Below are positions 24,988-33,285 of a stretch of 64,000 nt of DNA, piece by piece. Position 1 is the stretch's first letter. The number at the start of each line of letters is the position of its first letter. The notes beneath the pieces were generated by a model. It was not told where the DNA came from. It saw only the letters and a program-made list of their open reading frames with translations, and did no database searches. Position numbers and translations under genes: made by a program. The stretch covers positions 1-64,000 of the forward strand of contig NZ_FOIF01000007.1 in assembly GCF_900111575.1 (NCBI RefSeq). The letters are read 5' to 3'. The stretch comes from Anaerobranca gottschalkii DSM 13577 (lineage in GTDB: Bacteria > Bacillota > Proteinivoracia > Proteinivoracales > Proteinivoracaceae).

Positions 24988-26204
24988 GGACACATCTCCC
25001 TAAGTAAAAGTCGAAGTTGATGTAATGCTGTCATAACACACCTTTCTTTAATATTTTCCCTTGTGCCGTAATAATTAAACTTTTTAGTTATAGATTTATA
25101 ATTATTAACTGTAGATATATATATTTCCCCTACTTCTACCCCCGAGGGTACAGTTGGACCTAAAGCACCTGTAATAGCTAACCCTATATCAGTCCCAGTT
25201 TTTTCAAGAATTGTTTTCGCAAGCTTTTCTGTTAAGTAGTAGTCAATACCACTATTGGGAATATCTGCTATATTACAACTTAAGAACTCACTTTTACTTT
25301 TTAATGTATATAATACTTGACTTTGATCTAATACCATTGAACTCCCCGGTATATCAGTTATAGCAGATGCAATAGCTCCCCCGGTACAAGATTCTACAAG
25401 ACTTAAAGATAATTTATTATCAATCATTGTTTCTACAATCAGTTGGTCTAGTTGGTCATCATCATAACCCCAAATATGATCCTTTAATCTTTGCTGAATT
25501 ATTTTAACTACTTTCTCTAAATCGGAAAAATTCTTTTTTGTAGTTACCCTTATGTGGACACCATCAACTTTTGCTAATGGAGCAATTGTTGGATCACTTT
25601 GATTTTCTAACAAGTCATCTATCAATTTAACTAATCCAGATTCCCCTATACCGTAAGTTTTGATTATTTTTGAAGTTAGCTGGCTATCGGAATAATTTAT
25701 TAATAGATTTTCTACTGAATTTAAAAACATTGGTTGTAATTCTTTAGGAGGACCTGGTAGTAAAAAAATATGTTTTTTATTAAATTGAAGGTAAATACCA
25801 GGAGCAGTTCCATTAGGATTAGGTAAAATCTTTGCCCCTTTAGGTATGAGGGCTTGTTTGATATTATTTCTAGGCATATAGATGCCTCGTTTTTCAAATT
25901 TCCTTTTGATTTCTTGATAACATGGGTAATTGAGAATTAGAGGTATTTTTAAGGTTTTTGCTACTACTTCTTTAGTTAAATCATCCTTTGTTGGGCCTAA
26001 ACCTCCAGTTAAAATAATTAGATTAGATCTTTTTAAAGCGGTTTTCAGGATAGTAGTCAATCTCTCACTATTATCACCTACTACCGTTTGATAATATAAA
26101 TCAATACCTAAATTAGCTAATCTTTCACTTATAAACTTTGCATTAGTATTTATAATATCTCCCAACAATAATTCAGTACCAACATTTATAATTTCTCCAA
26201 CCAT
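24984..26204 (-). CDS. cinA: CinA, molybdopterin-binding/ADP-ribose pyrophosphatase plus nicotinamide-nucleotide amidase
   Basis: A 406-aa two-domain CinA. The N-terminal MoCF-like (COG1058) domain has GTELLLGDIINTNAKF (8-23) and TGGLGPTKDD. The C-terminal PncC-type amidase domain has SLVESCTGGAIASAITDIPGSS and ITGALGP. It recycles pyridine nucleotides; the name reflects competence-linked expression in other species. The ATG follows GGGGAGGTGTAAATA. It is usually next to recA; here one phosphoesterase gene intervenes. The 3' neighbour overlaps by 4 bp. Confidence 0.93.
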   Translation of the reverse strand: MVGEIINVGTELLLGDIINTNAKFISERLANLGIDLYYQTVVGDNSERLTTILKTALKRSNLIILTGGLGPTKDDLTKEVVAKTLKIPLILNYPCYQEIKRKFEKRGIYMPRNNIKQALIPKGAKILPNPNGTAPGIYLQFNKKHIFLLPGPPKELQPMFLNSVENLLINYSDSQLTSKIIKTYGIGESGLVKLIDDLLENQSDPTIAPLAKVDGVHIRVTTKKNFSDLEKVVKIIQQRLKDHIWGYDDDQLDQLIVETMIDNKLSLSLVESCTGGAIASAITDIPGSSMVLDQSQVLYTLKSKSEFLSCNIADIPNSGIDYYLTEKLAKTILEKTGTDIGLAITGALGPTVPSGVEVGEIYISTVNNYKSITKKFNYYGTRENIKERCVMTALHQLRLLLREMCP

Positions 26205-26275
26205 TATTTACACCTCCCCTATTTATATTCTACGTCCTTTTTTTAAATCCTCTATTATATAATATGTATAAAAAA

Positions 26276-26301
26276 AGCCATAATCTATGAAAATTATGGC
26301 T
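26276..26301 (-). terminator. Distal copy of the duplicated terminator hairpin (left repeat of element copy A)
   Basis: Arms AGCCATAAT and ATTATGGCT with an 8-nt loop, followed on the minus strand by a T6 run. It is a perfect 26-bp direct copy of 26573-26598 on the other side of the 271-bp element, and keeps the T tract of the original terminator of the FtsH-like gene. Confidence 0.85.
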
Positions 26302-26572
26302 CAGGTTGTAGACAAAGTCATTTTTTAAAGGCTGTGGTAATTAAACAATCTTACAAAGTTCTGCGTCGAGATTTAAGGCTTCTATCTAAAAGGAAGAAGG
26401 GTACCGCTCTAATTCGCCGTCCATGGCTCAATAGAGCTTTCGGAACGTCCTGTTCCTCACCCCTTCTTCCTTTTATCTAATCAGCTCTTAAATCTATCTC
26501 CTCGACTTAATCGTATCTTTGTTTAATTACCACAGCTAATGGTGACTTTGTCTATAGTTTGTCTTCAGTCTG
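26302..26572 (+). mobile_element. 271-bp non-coding palindromic element, copy A
   Basis: Begins CAG and ends CTG, with no ORF for a transposase. It folds back along its length: TAGACAAAGTCA (26309-26320) pairs with 26543-26554; a perfect 17-bp arm 26331-26347 with 26520-26536; AGATTTAAG (26369-26377) with 26487-26495; a 15-bp arm 26387-26401 with 26461-26475. The centre holds two small hairpins (GCTCTA/TAGAGC and GGAAC/GTTCC). Copy B has the same length and differs at about nine positions by my count. Direct repeats of 26 bp flank it. It resembles a MITE or a bcr-like mobile structured repeat. It fills most of the gap between cinA and the FtsH-like gene. Confidence 0.9.
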
Positions 26573-26598
26573 AGCCATAATCTATGAAAATTATGGCT
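26573..26598 (-). terminator. Proximal copy of the duplicated terminator hairpin (right repeat of element copy A)
   Basis: Identical in sequence to 26276-26301. It lies 16 bp after the FtsH-like gene stop, but is now followed by the element, not by a T tract. Confidence 0.85.
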
Positions 26599-26614
26599 TC
26601 ACAATGAAGATATA

Positions 26615-28087
26615 CTATAAACCTTGAATGATATTTCTAAATTCATCTCCAGAAATTGTTTCATTTTCTAACAAATAATTTGCTAACTTTTCTATTAACC
26701 CTTTTTTATTTAACAGTATTTTTTCTGTTTCTATTTTTACATTTTCTATTATAGTTGTTATTTCTTTATTTAATACCTCTTTAGGCAAAATATTGCAATT
26801 AGTTGTTCCTAAATCACTTAATCCACAATCAATAATTTTTTTTGCCAAACTAATCGCTTGATTAAAATCATTGGTGGCCCCAGTACTGAATTGATCAAAA
26901 AATACCTTTTCTGCCATAGCTCCAGCCACTGTTACAGCTATTGTTTTGAGAAGAGATTCCTTAGTTTCTAATAAATTTTCACTATTAACTTGCCTCATAT
27001 AGCCTAAAGCTTGTCCCCTAGGTGCTACTGTAATAGAAGCTACAGAGTTAGGACGATATAATTCACTAATAAAACCATGACCAACTTCGTGTATAGCAAT
27101 TCTCTTTAATTCTTCTTTTGTAGGAACTCTATCAATTTTTTCACCCATTATTACTTTTTCTATGGCATTTAGAAAATCTTGTTGGGTAATAGTTAGCCTA
27201 TTATTTCTCAAAGCTAATATAGCAGCTTCGTTAGTCACATTTTCAAGGTGTGCTCCAGAAAAACCAAAGGTTTGTGCAGCGACTTTTTCTAAATCTACAT
27301 CATCCCCTAAAGGTTTATTCTTTGTGTGGATACGCAAGATTTCTAAACGGCCCCATTTAGATGGCAAAGGAATATTAACTATCCTATCAAATCTACCAGG
27401 TCTCAATAAAGCATCATCTAATAAATCTAAACGGTTTGTAGCAGCCATTACTAGAATTTGAATATCACTAGATTTTAAACCATCCATTTCTACTAACAAT
27501 TGATTAAGGGTTTGATCATATTCCATATGGGAAGAGTTACTACCTCTTTTTACTCCCAAGACATCGATCTCATCAATAAAAATTACTGCAGAATTCTTTT
27601 TTTCTTTTAATGCTAACCTTTTTGCATCAGCAAATAACTTTCTAACCCTTTTGGCACCAACACCTGCATACATTTCTACAAATTCTGAACCAGAAGTTGC
27701 GATAAAAGCCGAATTAGTGTATTTAGCTGCAGCCTTTGCCAATAAAGTCTTTCCCGTTCCTGGAGGCCCTTGAAGTATTATTCCTTTTAACGGTCTTATA
27801 CCTAATTTCTTTACTAAATCTTTATTAACTACAAATTCTAATGCTTCCAAAAGTTCTTTTTTAGCTGTTTCTTGCCCCCCTATTTGGTCAAAATCGATAG
27901 TCAGTATTTTTTCATTTTTAGGGGACTCTATAGTAGATTCTATAAAGTCGGCAATTTGATTTCTATAAACTAAAAATAAACCAACAGCAGCCAATAAAAC
28001 AAAAGGAAAAATATTAACTCCTTTTATTAATAAAATTATGATAATTGTTAACAAGGTACCAATAGTTAGTTCTTTAATTACCATCAC
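26615..28087 (-). CDS. FtsH-like AAA+ zinc metalloprotease, short form (490 aa)
   Basis: Two closely spaced N-terminal membrane helices (about 8-40) anchor an AAA+ domain: Walker A GPPGTGKT (107-114), pore loop EMYAGVGAKRVRK (138-150), Walker B AVIFIDEIDVLG (167-178) and LLRPGRFDR. The peptidase domain has HEVGH (333-337) and the third metal-ligand region GATNDFNQA. It lacks the extracytoplasmic loop and is shorter than housekeeping FtsH (about 600-650 aa), so it is a paralogue of unknown substrate. It overlaps the upstream membrane-protein gene by 14 bp. Its terminator has been interrupted and duplicated by the 271-bp element. Confidence 0.88.
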   Translation of the reverse strand: MMVIKELTIGTLLTIIIILLIKGVNIFPFVLLAAVGLFLVYRNQIADFIESTIESPKNEKILTIDFDQIGGQETAKKELLEALEFVVNKDLVKKLGIRPLKGIILQGPPGTGKTLLAKAAAKYTNSAFIATSGSEFVEMYAGVGAKRVRKLFADAKRLALKEKKNSAVIFIDEIDVLGVKRGSNSSHMEYDQTLNQLLVEMDGLKSSDIQILVMAATNRLDLLDDALLRPGRFDRIVNIPLPSKWGRLEILRIHTKNKPLGDDVDLEKVAAQTFGFSGAHLENVTNEAAILALRNNRLTITQQDFLNAIEKVIMGEKIDRVPTKEELKRIAIHEVGHGFISELYRPNSVASITVAPRGQALGYMRQVNSENLLETKESLLKTIAVTVAGAMAEKVFFDQFSTGATNDFNQAISLAKKIIDCGLSDLGTTNCNILPKEVLNKEITTIIENVKIETEKILLNKKGLIEKLANYLLENETISGDEFRNIIQGL

Positions 28088-28595
28088 TATTCCCCCCCTC
28101 TATATAATAAACATCAAAAAAGATATTAGAATCTATCTCATATTTAATTAATAATTGATTATTTTCTACTAAAAAATAATAATTGTTTTCTCCTAGTAAT
28201 TCATCTAAGGCCCTCATAGCTCCGGTATAATTTTGGGTATTTAAAGTTTCAGAAATAATACCATTTACTCTCCAATATTTCTCCCATCCTTCAGAATCTT
28301 CTTTAGGAACTGGATTGTTATATTTAATCCTAAAATTATCTTTTAACACTCTTGATAAAGCCTTTTCTATTTCACGATGAATAGTTATAGGATTATTATA
28401 GTTTTCTAAAGTTATTTGTACACTAGTTGAATTGTTTTCTTCTTCTACCTCAAAAGCTAAAATTCCTTGATGTTTTTCCAGGATATTTAAAAGTGGTTTC
28501 TCTACCGTTAACTTTGCAAATATAGTATTAAATAAAAAGAAAATCAGCAACCCTATTAAAGTAATTACTGCAATTAAACCCCAACGAATTTTCAT
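28074..28595 (-). CDS. Membrane-anchored hypothetical protein, 173 aa, paired with the FtsH-like gene
   Basis: Unrecognised. One N-terminal membrane helix (about residues 5-27), then a roughly 140-aa soluble domain with mixed alpha/beta pattern. The start ATG at 28595 has GAGGGG (28603-28608) about 7 nt upstream; the frame extends further but without a site. The 3' end overlaps the FtsH-like gene by 14 bp, so the two are probably coupled. It could be an adaptor or partner of the protease, by position only. Confidence 0.7.
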   Translation of the reverse strand: MKIRWGLIAVITLIGLLIFFLFNTIFAKLTVEKPLLNILEKHQGILAFEVEEENNSTSVQITLENYNNPITIHREIEKALSRVLKDNFRIKYNNPVPKEDSEGWEKYWRVNGIISETLNTQNYTGAMRALDELLGENNYYFLVENNQLLIKYEIDSNIFFDVYYIEGGNSDGN

Positions 28596-28686
28596 AATAT
28601 AACCCCTCTCTAGTTTACATAATATCAAATTTTCTTTTAAATTATAGCACAATTGTAATAAAATTGTAATGTAAACTTTTGGACAT

Positions 28687-28713
28687 AAAAAAAAGAGGAT
28701 TATTTTGATCCTC
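28687..28713 (-). terminator. pgsA terminator
   Basis: Arms GAGGAT (28695-28700) and ATCCTC (28708-28713), 7-nt loop, followed by T8 on the minus strand. Confidence 0.88.
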
Positions 28714-29287
28714 CTTTTTTAATTACCTTTATATTTTTGTAGAAATAGTCAATACCTGAAAATATTGTTAAAAATACGGCAATATACAATGTAATCATAG
28801 CTATTGTATCAATATATAAATTGTTTAATATCCATTTAAACAAAGGTATATCTATTTCTGTTAGTAGACCGGCATGAATAGTAATGGCAGAGATTGCTAC
28901 TATTTGGCTAATAGTTTTTAGTTTTCCCCATTTACTAGCTGATATAACTATTCCTTCTCCTGCTGCGATAACCCTTAATCCTGTAACAGCGAATTCTCTA
29001 CTGAGAATTATAAAAGCAATTAAAGGGCTAATTTCTTTCATCCAAACTAATGCAAATAATGCAGCGGAAATTAACAGTTTATCAGCTAGAGGATCTAAAA
29101 ATTTCCCAAAATTAGTTACTTGTTTGTGCTTTCTTGCGATGTAACCATCTAATCCATCTGTACTGGCAGCTATGATAAAAAAAGCTGCTGCTATAAGTTG
29201 ACCAAAGGGTATTCGCACTACAATTAAGACAATAAATATAGGTGCCAAAAATATTCTAGCTAAAGTAATTTTATTGGCTAGATTCAT
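28700..29287 (-). CDS. pgsA: PgsA, CDP-diacylglycerol-glycerol-3-phosphate phosphatidyltransferase
   Basis: A 195-aa polytopic membrane enzyme making phosphatidylglycerol phosphate. The CDP-alcohol phosphotransferase motif is DGLDGYIARKHKQVTNFGKF then LDPLADK, the D(x)2DG(x)2AR(x)8G(x)3D(x)3D pattern, near residues 44-70. Several hydrophobic helices follow. The start overlaps the rimO end by 17 bp and uses GGGGAG within rimO, so translation is coupled. The rimO-pgsA neighbourhood continues into cinA and recA as in many Firmicutes. Confidence 0.95.
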   Translation of the reverse strand: MNLANKITLARIFLAPIFIVLIVVRIPFGQLIAAAFFIIAASTDGLDGYIARKHKQVTNFGKFLDPLADKLLISAALFALVWMKEISPLIAFIILSREFAVTGLRVIAAGEGIVISASKWGKLKTISQIVAISAITIHAGLLTEIDIPLFKWILNNLYIDTIAMITLYIAVFLTIFSGIDYFYKNIKVIKKGGSK

Positions 29288-30605
29288 TCACAATCTCCCC
29301 TATCAAATCATATTCATTACAATCTGTTATTACCACTTTAATAAAATCCCCAGGTAACTTATCCCCATTCTTTGTCCTTACTATTACCTTTCCATCTATC
29401 TGTGGTGCATCTCCATAAGTTCTTCCAATTATATATCCATTATCATATCCTTCAATAAGAATTTCAAGTACTTTTCCTATTTTTTCTTTGTTAATGGAAT
29501 GGGATATCCTTTTTTGTACTTTCATTAACCGGTGCTGGCGAAGTTTTTTGACCCTTTCCTTTATTTGATCAGGCAATTTTGCTGCAGCTGTTCCTTCTTC
29601 TCTAGAATAGGTAAATACCCCTAATCTGTCTAACTTAATTTCTTGAACGAATTTCAGTAGATTATTAAAATGCTCTTCAGTTTCCCCTGGAAAACCGACA
29701 ATAATAGAAGTTCTAATAACTACATCTGGAATCATTTTTCTTATTTTTTCAATAAGAAGGAGTAATTGTTCCTTTGTCTCTCTTCTCCCCATTTTCTTTA
29801 ATATTTCATTATCACCGTGTTGTAATGGCATATCAATATAATTACAAACTTTAGGTAATTGGCTAATAGTTTGGATTAACTCATCGGTCATATATGTTGG
29901 ATAGCAATATAAGATTCGTATCCACTTTAAACCTTCGATAGCGTTTAATTTTTTCAATAAAGTGGGAAGCATTAGTTTACCATATAAATCTAATCCATAT
30001 ACAGTGGTATCTTGAGCAACTAGAATTATTTCTTTAACTCCATTATCTACGAGTTTATTAGCTTCTGCAATTATTGACTCTATAGATCTGCTGCGATATT
30101 TGCCCCTTAATGCTGGTATAATACAATAGGTGCAATGATTATCACAACCTTCTGCAATTTTTAGGTATGCTGTATATTTAGGAGTAGATAACATCCTAGG
30201 TGTTAAATCATCATATAGGTACTCAAGGTTATCAGTTGCAGTAAACTTATCTCCTTTTAAATTAGTTTGAATACATTGGATAATATTTTCATATTCCCCT
30301 GTACCTATAATACCGTCAATTTCAGGTATTTCTTGTAATAATTCTTCTTTATAACGTTGTACTAAACAACCAGTAACAATTAAAACTTTACAATTTTCAG
30401 CTTTATATCTAGAAAATTCAATAATTGTATCTATTGACTCTTTTTTTGCACTTTCAATAAATCCACAAGTATTAATAATAATAACATCTGCTTGTTTAGG
30501 ATCAGTAGTGATCCCATAACCTTCCTTTGACAAAATTCCTAACATTACCTCTGCATCTACTGTATTTTTAGGACATCCTAAACTAACTGTTGCAATTTTA
30601 ACCAT
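29271..30605 (-). CDS. rimO: RimO, ribosomal protein S12 methylthiotransferase
   Basis: A 444-aa radical-SAM enzyme that methylthiolates an Asp of ribosomal protein S12. The auxiliary cluster ligands are Cys11 (SLGCPKN), Cys47 and Cys80; the radical-SAM CxxxCxxC is Cys154, Cys158 and Cys161, followed by PALRGKYRSR. A TRAM domain ends the protein. SLGCPKN separates RimO from MiaB (TYGCQMN). The start at 30605 is preceded by AAGGGAGGAAGAA; the frame runs on to 30713 across the upstream terminator, which is not coding. Confidence 0.95.
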   Translation of the reverse strand: MVKIATVSLGCPKNTVDAEVMLGILSKEGYGITTDPKQADVIIINTCGFIESAKKESIDTIIEFSRYKAENCKVLIVTGCLVQRYKEELLQEIPEIDGIIGTGEYENIIQCIQTNLKGDKFTATDNLEYLYDDLTPRMLSTPKYTAYLKIAEGCDNHCTYCIIPALRGKYRSRSIESIIAEANKLVDNGVKEIILVAQDTTVYGLDLYGKLMLPTLLKKLNAIEGLKWIRILYCYPTYMTDELIQTISQLPKVCNYIDMPLQHGDNEILKKMGRRETKEQLLLLIEKIRKMIPDVVIRTSIIVGFPGETEEHFNNLLKFVQEIKLDRLGVFTYSREEGTAAAKLPDQIKERVKKLRQHRLMKVQKRISHSINKEKIGKVLEILIEGYDNGYIIGRTYGDAPQIDGKVIVRTKNGDKLPGDFIKVVITDCNEYDLIGEIVNESSQ

Positions 30606-30680
30606 GTTTCTTCCTCCCTTTGCCAATTTAAGTATAATATAAAGTGACAATTTAGTCAAAAAAACTTTTTGTAAACAAAG

Positions 30681-30709
30681 AAAAAGTGGAGAGTTATTCC
30701 CCACTTTTT
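30681..30709 (-). terminator. Terminator of the rodZ-like gene
   Basis: Arms AAAAAGTGG (30681-30689) and CCACTTTTT (30701-30709), with extra pairing in the loop, then T-rich sequence on the minus strand. It overlaps the end of the rodZ-like gene. Confidence 0.85.
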
Positions 30710-31479
30710 TCAAGGGTAATTATAGCGTCTGTACGCCCTTCATTATCTGAAAACTCTACTTGAACACCATTGATAATAATTGTTGCATTTTTAGCTAATC
30801 CAGCTTGTATAATAATTTGATTATCTGCTTCTATTAACAGTTCTTCATCTTCCATTATTCCCCGTTTAATAGAGGTGTTCTGATTATCTACTTTGATATC
30901 AACCCAACATTGCCCTTGTACTATAAATTGTACTTCTAGTTTTTCTTCATCTAAAACTGTATAGTAATATTTATTATTCCTAATTTCTAATTCAATAATT
31001 GTCTCATGTACTTCTTCTATTACATCCTCTTCATCAACTTCATTCTCTTCCTCTTCTGGAATAATTATAGGATGATTATTAGGAATTTCTATATTGTTTT
31101 TAGGTGTTATAATATATCCCACAATTAAGTAAACAGCTAATGCTAAAAAAGTGGCTAAAACGATAAAAAAGATTATACCATTATAGTCAATAGATATTGT
31201 AGATCTTTTAATAGGTTCCCTCTTTTTCCTGCTAGAAACGGGAGAATCTAATGTAGTAGCTGTAGCTGTCTCTTCATAAATTTCTAAATTGACAGCTTTA
31301 GCGTAAAGTTTAATAAAACCCTTAATATAAGGTCCTGGGGGTAATTTTTCAATATTACCTTCCTCAATAGCTATTATTTGATCTTTTCTAAGTTTTGTTT
31401 TGTTAACAATATCTTCTATAGTTAGTCCCTTTAATTCCCTCGATTCTCTTAGTTGCTTACCTATTTCTTTAAAATCCAA
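30694..31479 (-). CDS. RodZ-like cytoskeletal/cell-shape protein (YmfM family)
   Basis: About 261 aa. An N-terminal helix-turn-helix of the RodZ type (IGKQLRESRELKGLTIEDIV; GNIEKLPPGPYIKGFIKLYA), a linker, one membrane helix (about 105-125), an acidic stretch, then a DUF4115-type beta domain outside the cell. RodZ links MreB to the elongation machinery. The start is taken as TTG at 31477-31479, 6 nt after GGGGGAGGTG; the more upstream ATG at 31497 lies within that site. It is next to ymfK, as in B. subtilis (ymfK-ymfM-pgsA). Confidence 0.85.
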   Translation of the reverse strand: MDFKEIGKQLRESRELKGLTIEDIVNKTKLRKDQIIAIEEGNIEKLPPGPYIKGFIKLYAKAVNLEIYEETATATTLDSPVSSRKKREPIKRSTISIDYNGIIFFIVLATFLALAVYLIVGYIITPKNNIEIPNNHPIIIPEEEENEVDEEDVIEEVHETIIELEIRNNKYYYTVLDEEKLEVQFIVQGQCWVDIKVDNQNTSIKRGIMEDEELLIEADNQIIIQAGLAKNATIIINGVQVEFSDNEGRTDAIITLEKSGE

Positions 31480-31501
31480 CTGAAACACCTCCCCCATTTA
31501 A

Positions 31502-32263
31502 TTAACTTATATCAAAGGATGAAAAATTTTGACAAACTAATTCATAATTGATTTCTTCATCTTCAGTTCTTCTCAATTCAATAATATAATCGATGATGTC
31601 GGGAGAAAAATCACCTTCCCTAAGTAAAATGTCTGGATGTTCTATAACCTTAGGAATTGGCATTTTCATAACTTCCCTGAGTAATTCTCTATGTTTTTGA
31701 GATGCTCGGAAGGTAGAAACAATACCATCAATAACTAGTACACAATCATTAGCTAATTCTTCTTCAGTTAGGCTATTTCGCATAACTTGTCTCATTAATG
31801 TTGAAGATACCATAATCCATTTTTTATTAGCATGAACGCAGGCTGCAATAATTGATTCAGTCTTACCTACCCTTGGCATACCCCTAACACCAACTACTGG
31901 ACAAGATTTTTGTAATAAACCTCCTAAAAAATCAACCAACATCCCTAAATCATCCCTGGTAAATCTAAAGGTATTAGGATTTTCAGGGGATCTATGGATC
32001 ATTTTCCCATGTTGAAGGTTAATTCTATCGATCAAAGTAGGTCTTCGCAATGCAGTAACTTCAACGGTAGTTGAATTAGCTAAAGCCCTTTTTAAAGTAA
32101 TTATTTTCGAATGATTATCGGAATGAATAATTAACCCCCTTCTTTGGGGTGCTAGTCCATTAATCATCTTGATATTAATACCTAAAAGACCTAAAAGAGT
32201 TGCAACATCCCCTAATACCCCAGGCCTATTTTGATGAATAATATATTCAAAATACCACTCCAT
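31502..32263 (-). CDS. ymfK: YmfK, DUF3388 protein
   Basis: A 253-aa protein. The N-terminal region (about 1-75; MEWYFEYIIHQNRPGVLGDVATLLGLLGIN) is ACT-like. The remainder is DUF3388, with RGMPRVGKTES near residue 125, which looks like a P-loop (GxxxxGKT/S), and CVLVIDGIVS near 173 as a possible Walker B. Function is unknown. The ATG start follows GGGGGATTTT. It sits 22 bp before the start of the rodZ-like gene and upstream of pgsA, the conserved order in Firmicutes. Confidence 0.85.
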   Translation of the reverse strand: MEWYFEYIIHQNRPGVLGDVATLLGLLGINIKMINGLAPQRRGLIIHSDNHSKIITLKRALANSTTVEVTALRRPTLIDRINLQHGKMIHRSPENPNTFRFTRDDLGMLVDFLGGLLQKSCPVVGVRGMPRVGKTESIIAACVHANKKWIMVSSTLMRQVMRNSLTEEELANDCVLVIDGIVSTFRASQKHRELLREVMKMPIPKVIEHPDILLREGDFSPDIIDYIIELRRTEDEEINYELVCQNFSSFDIS

Positions 32264-32341
32264 AAAATCCCCCCTATTATTTACCCCATTTCATATATAT
32301 TATATCAAAAGGAAGGCTTAAAACCAACTAAATATTTATGG

Positions 32342-32376
32342 AAAAAAACTAAAGAAGTGCCATAAGCACTTCTTTA
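32342..32376 (-). terminator. Terminator of the nupOPQ-like operon
   Basis: An 11-bp stem, TAAAGAAGTGC (32350-32360) with GCACTTCTTTA (32366-32376), followed by G and T7 on the minus strand. Confidence 0.88.
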
Positions 32377-32382
32377 AAATAA

Positions 32383-33285
32383 TTACCTTTCACTTTTATC
32401 GTAAGGTTTTCCTATAGCTTTTGGAGCATGGGCCCTACCGACAAAGGATGCCAATACAATTATCGTTACAACATAAGGGATTGTATTAATTAACTCCCTT
32501 GGTATAAATGGAATATTGACCCCTGAGATAGATACAGCTTGGGAGAAGGCAAAGAGTAAACTAGCTAAAAAGGCTCCTACAGGATTCCACTTTCCAAAAA
32601 TCATTGCTGCCAAAGCGATGTAACCACGGCCAGCAGTCATTTCTTTTTGGAAAATACCCAGTTCACCTAAGGATAAATGGGCACCGGCAAGGCCAGCGAA
32701 AGCACCACTTATTAAAACACAGATAAAGCGGATCCGGTTAACATTAATACCAACTGTATCTGCTGCTTGGGGATGTTCACCTACAGCCCTTATCCTTAAA
32801 CCCCAAGGAGTTCGGTAGAGGATAAACCAAACGATTGGTACCATAGCAAAAGCAATATATACAATTGGATTAAAGGAAAGGGGTCCTATGGTCCAAGTTG
32901 GCAACCTTCCAATTCTCGGGGAGGTACCTGATACTTTCCAAATTACTTCTAATAAAAATTGTGTTAAACCAAGGGCAAAAATATTGATGGCTGTACCACT
33001 AACAACTTGATTTGTTTTAAAGATAACAGTTACCACAGCATGGATACTTGCTATTATTATTCCCACAATAATAGCAAATAGTAATCCGATCCAGGGAGAA
33101 CCTGTGAGGTACATACCATATATAGAAGCAAAGGCTCCTGTAAGCATGATTCCCTCTAAAGCAATGTTAATAACACCAGAACGCTCAGCAAATATACCAC
33201 CTAAGGAGGCAAGGATCAATGGTGTTGCTTGACGTATTGTAGACCATAAGATAGTTAAGCTAAAAATCTGTAATATTACATCCAT
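32383..33285 (-). CDS. nupQ: Nucleoside ABC transporter permease (NupQ/YufQ-like)
   Basis: A 300-aa BPD_transp_2 permease with about eight to nine hydrophobic helices and the cytoplasmic coupling segment RAVGEHPQAADTVGINVNRIRF (about 182-203). With the permease upstream it forms the membrane channel of a BMP-family nucleoside importer. Its ATG overlaps the last base of the upstream permease gene, so the two are translationally coupled. It is last in the operon and is followed by a strong terminator. Confidence 0.9.
   Translation of the reverse strand: MDVILQIFSLTILWSTIRQATPLILASLGGIFAERSGVINIALEGIMLTGAFASIYGMYLTGSPWIGLLFAIIVGIIIASIHAVVTVIFKTNQVVSGTAINIFALGLTQFLLEVIWKVSGTSPRIGRLPTWTIGPLSFNPIVYIAFAMVPIVWFILYRTPWGLRIRAVGEHPQAADTVGINVNRIRFICVLISGAFAGLAGAHLSLGELGIFQKEMTAGRGYIALAAMIFGKWNPVGAFLASLLFAFSQAVSISGVNIPFIPRELINTIPYVVTIIVLASFVGRAHAPKAIGKPYDKSER

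Noticed and set aside
26302-26572. Treating the 271-bp element as a complete insertion sequence
   Set aside because: No transposase ORF fits in it and none lies nearby; it can only be non-autonomous or a non-mobile repeat.
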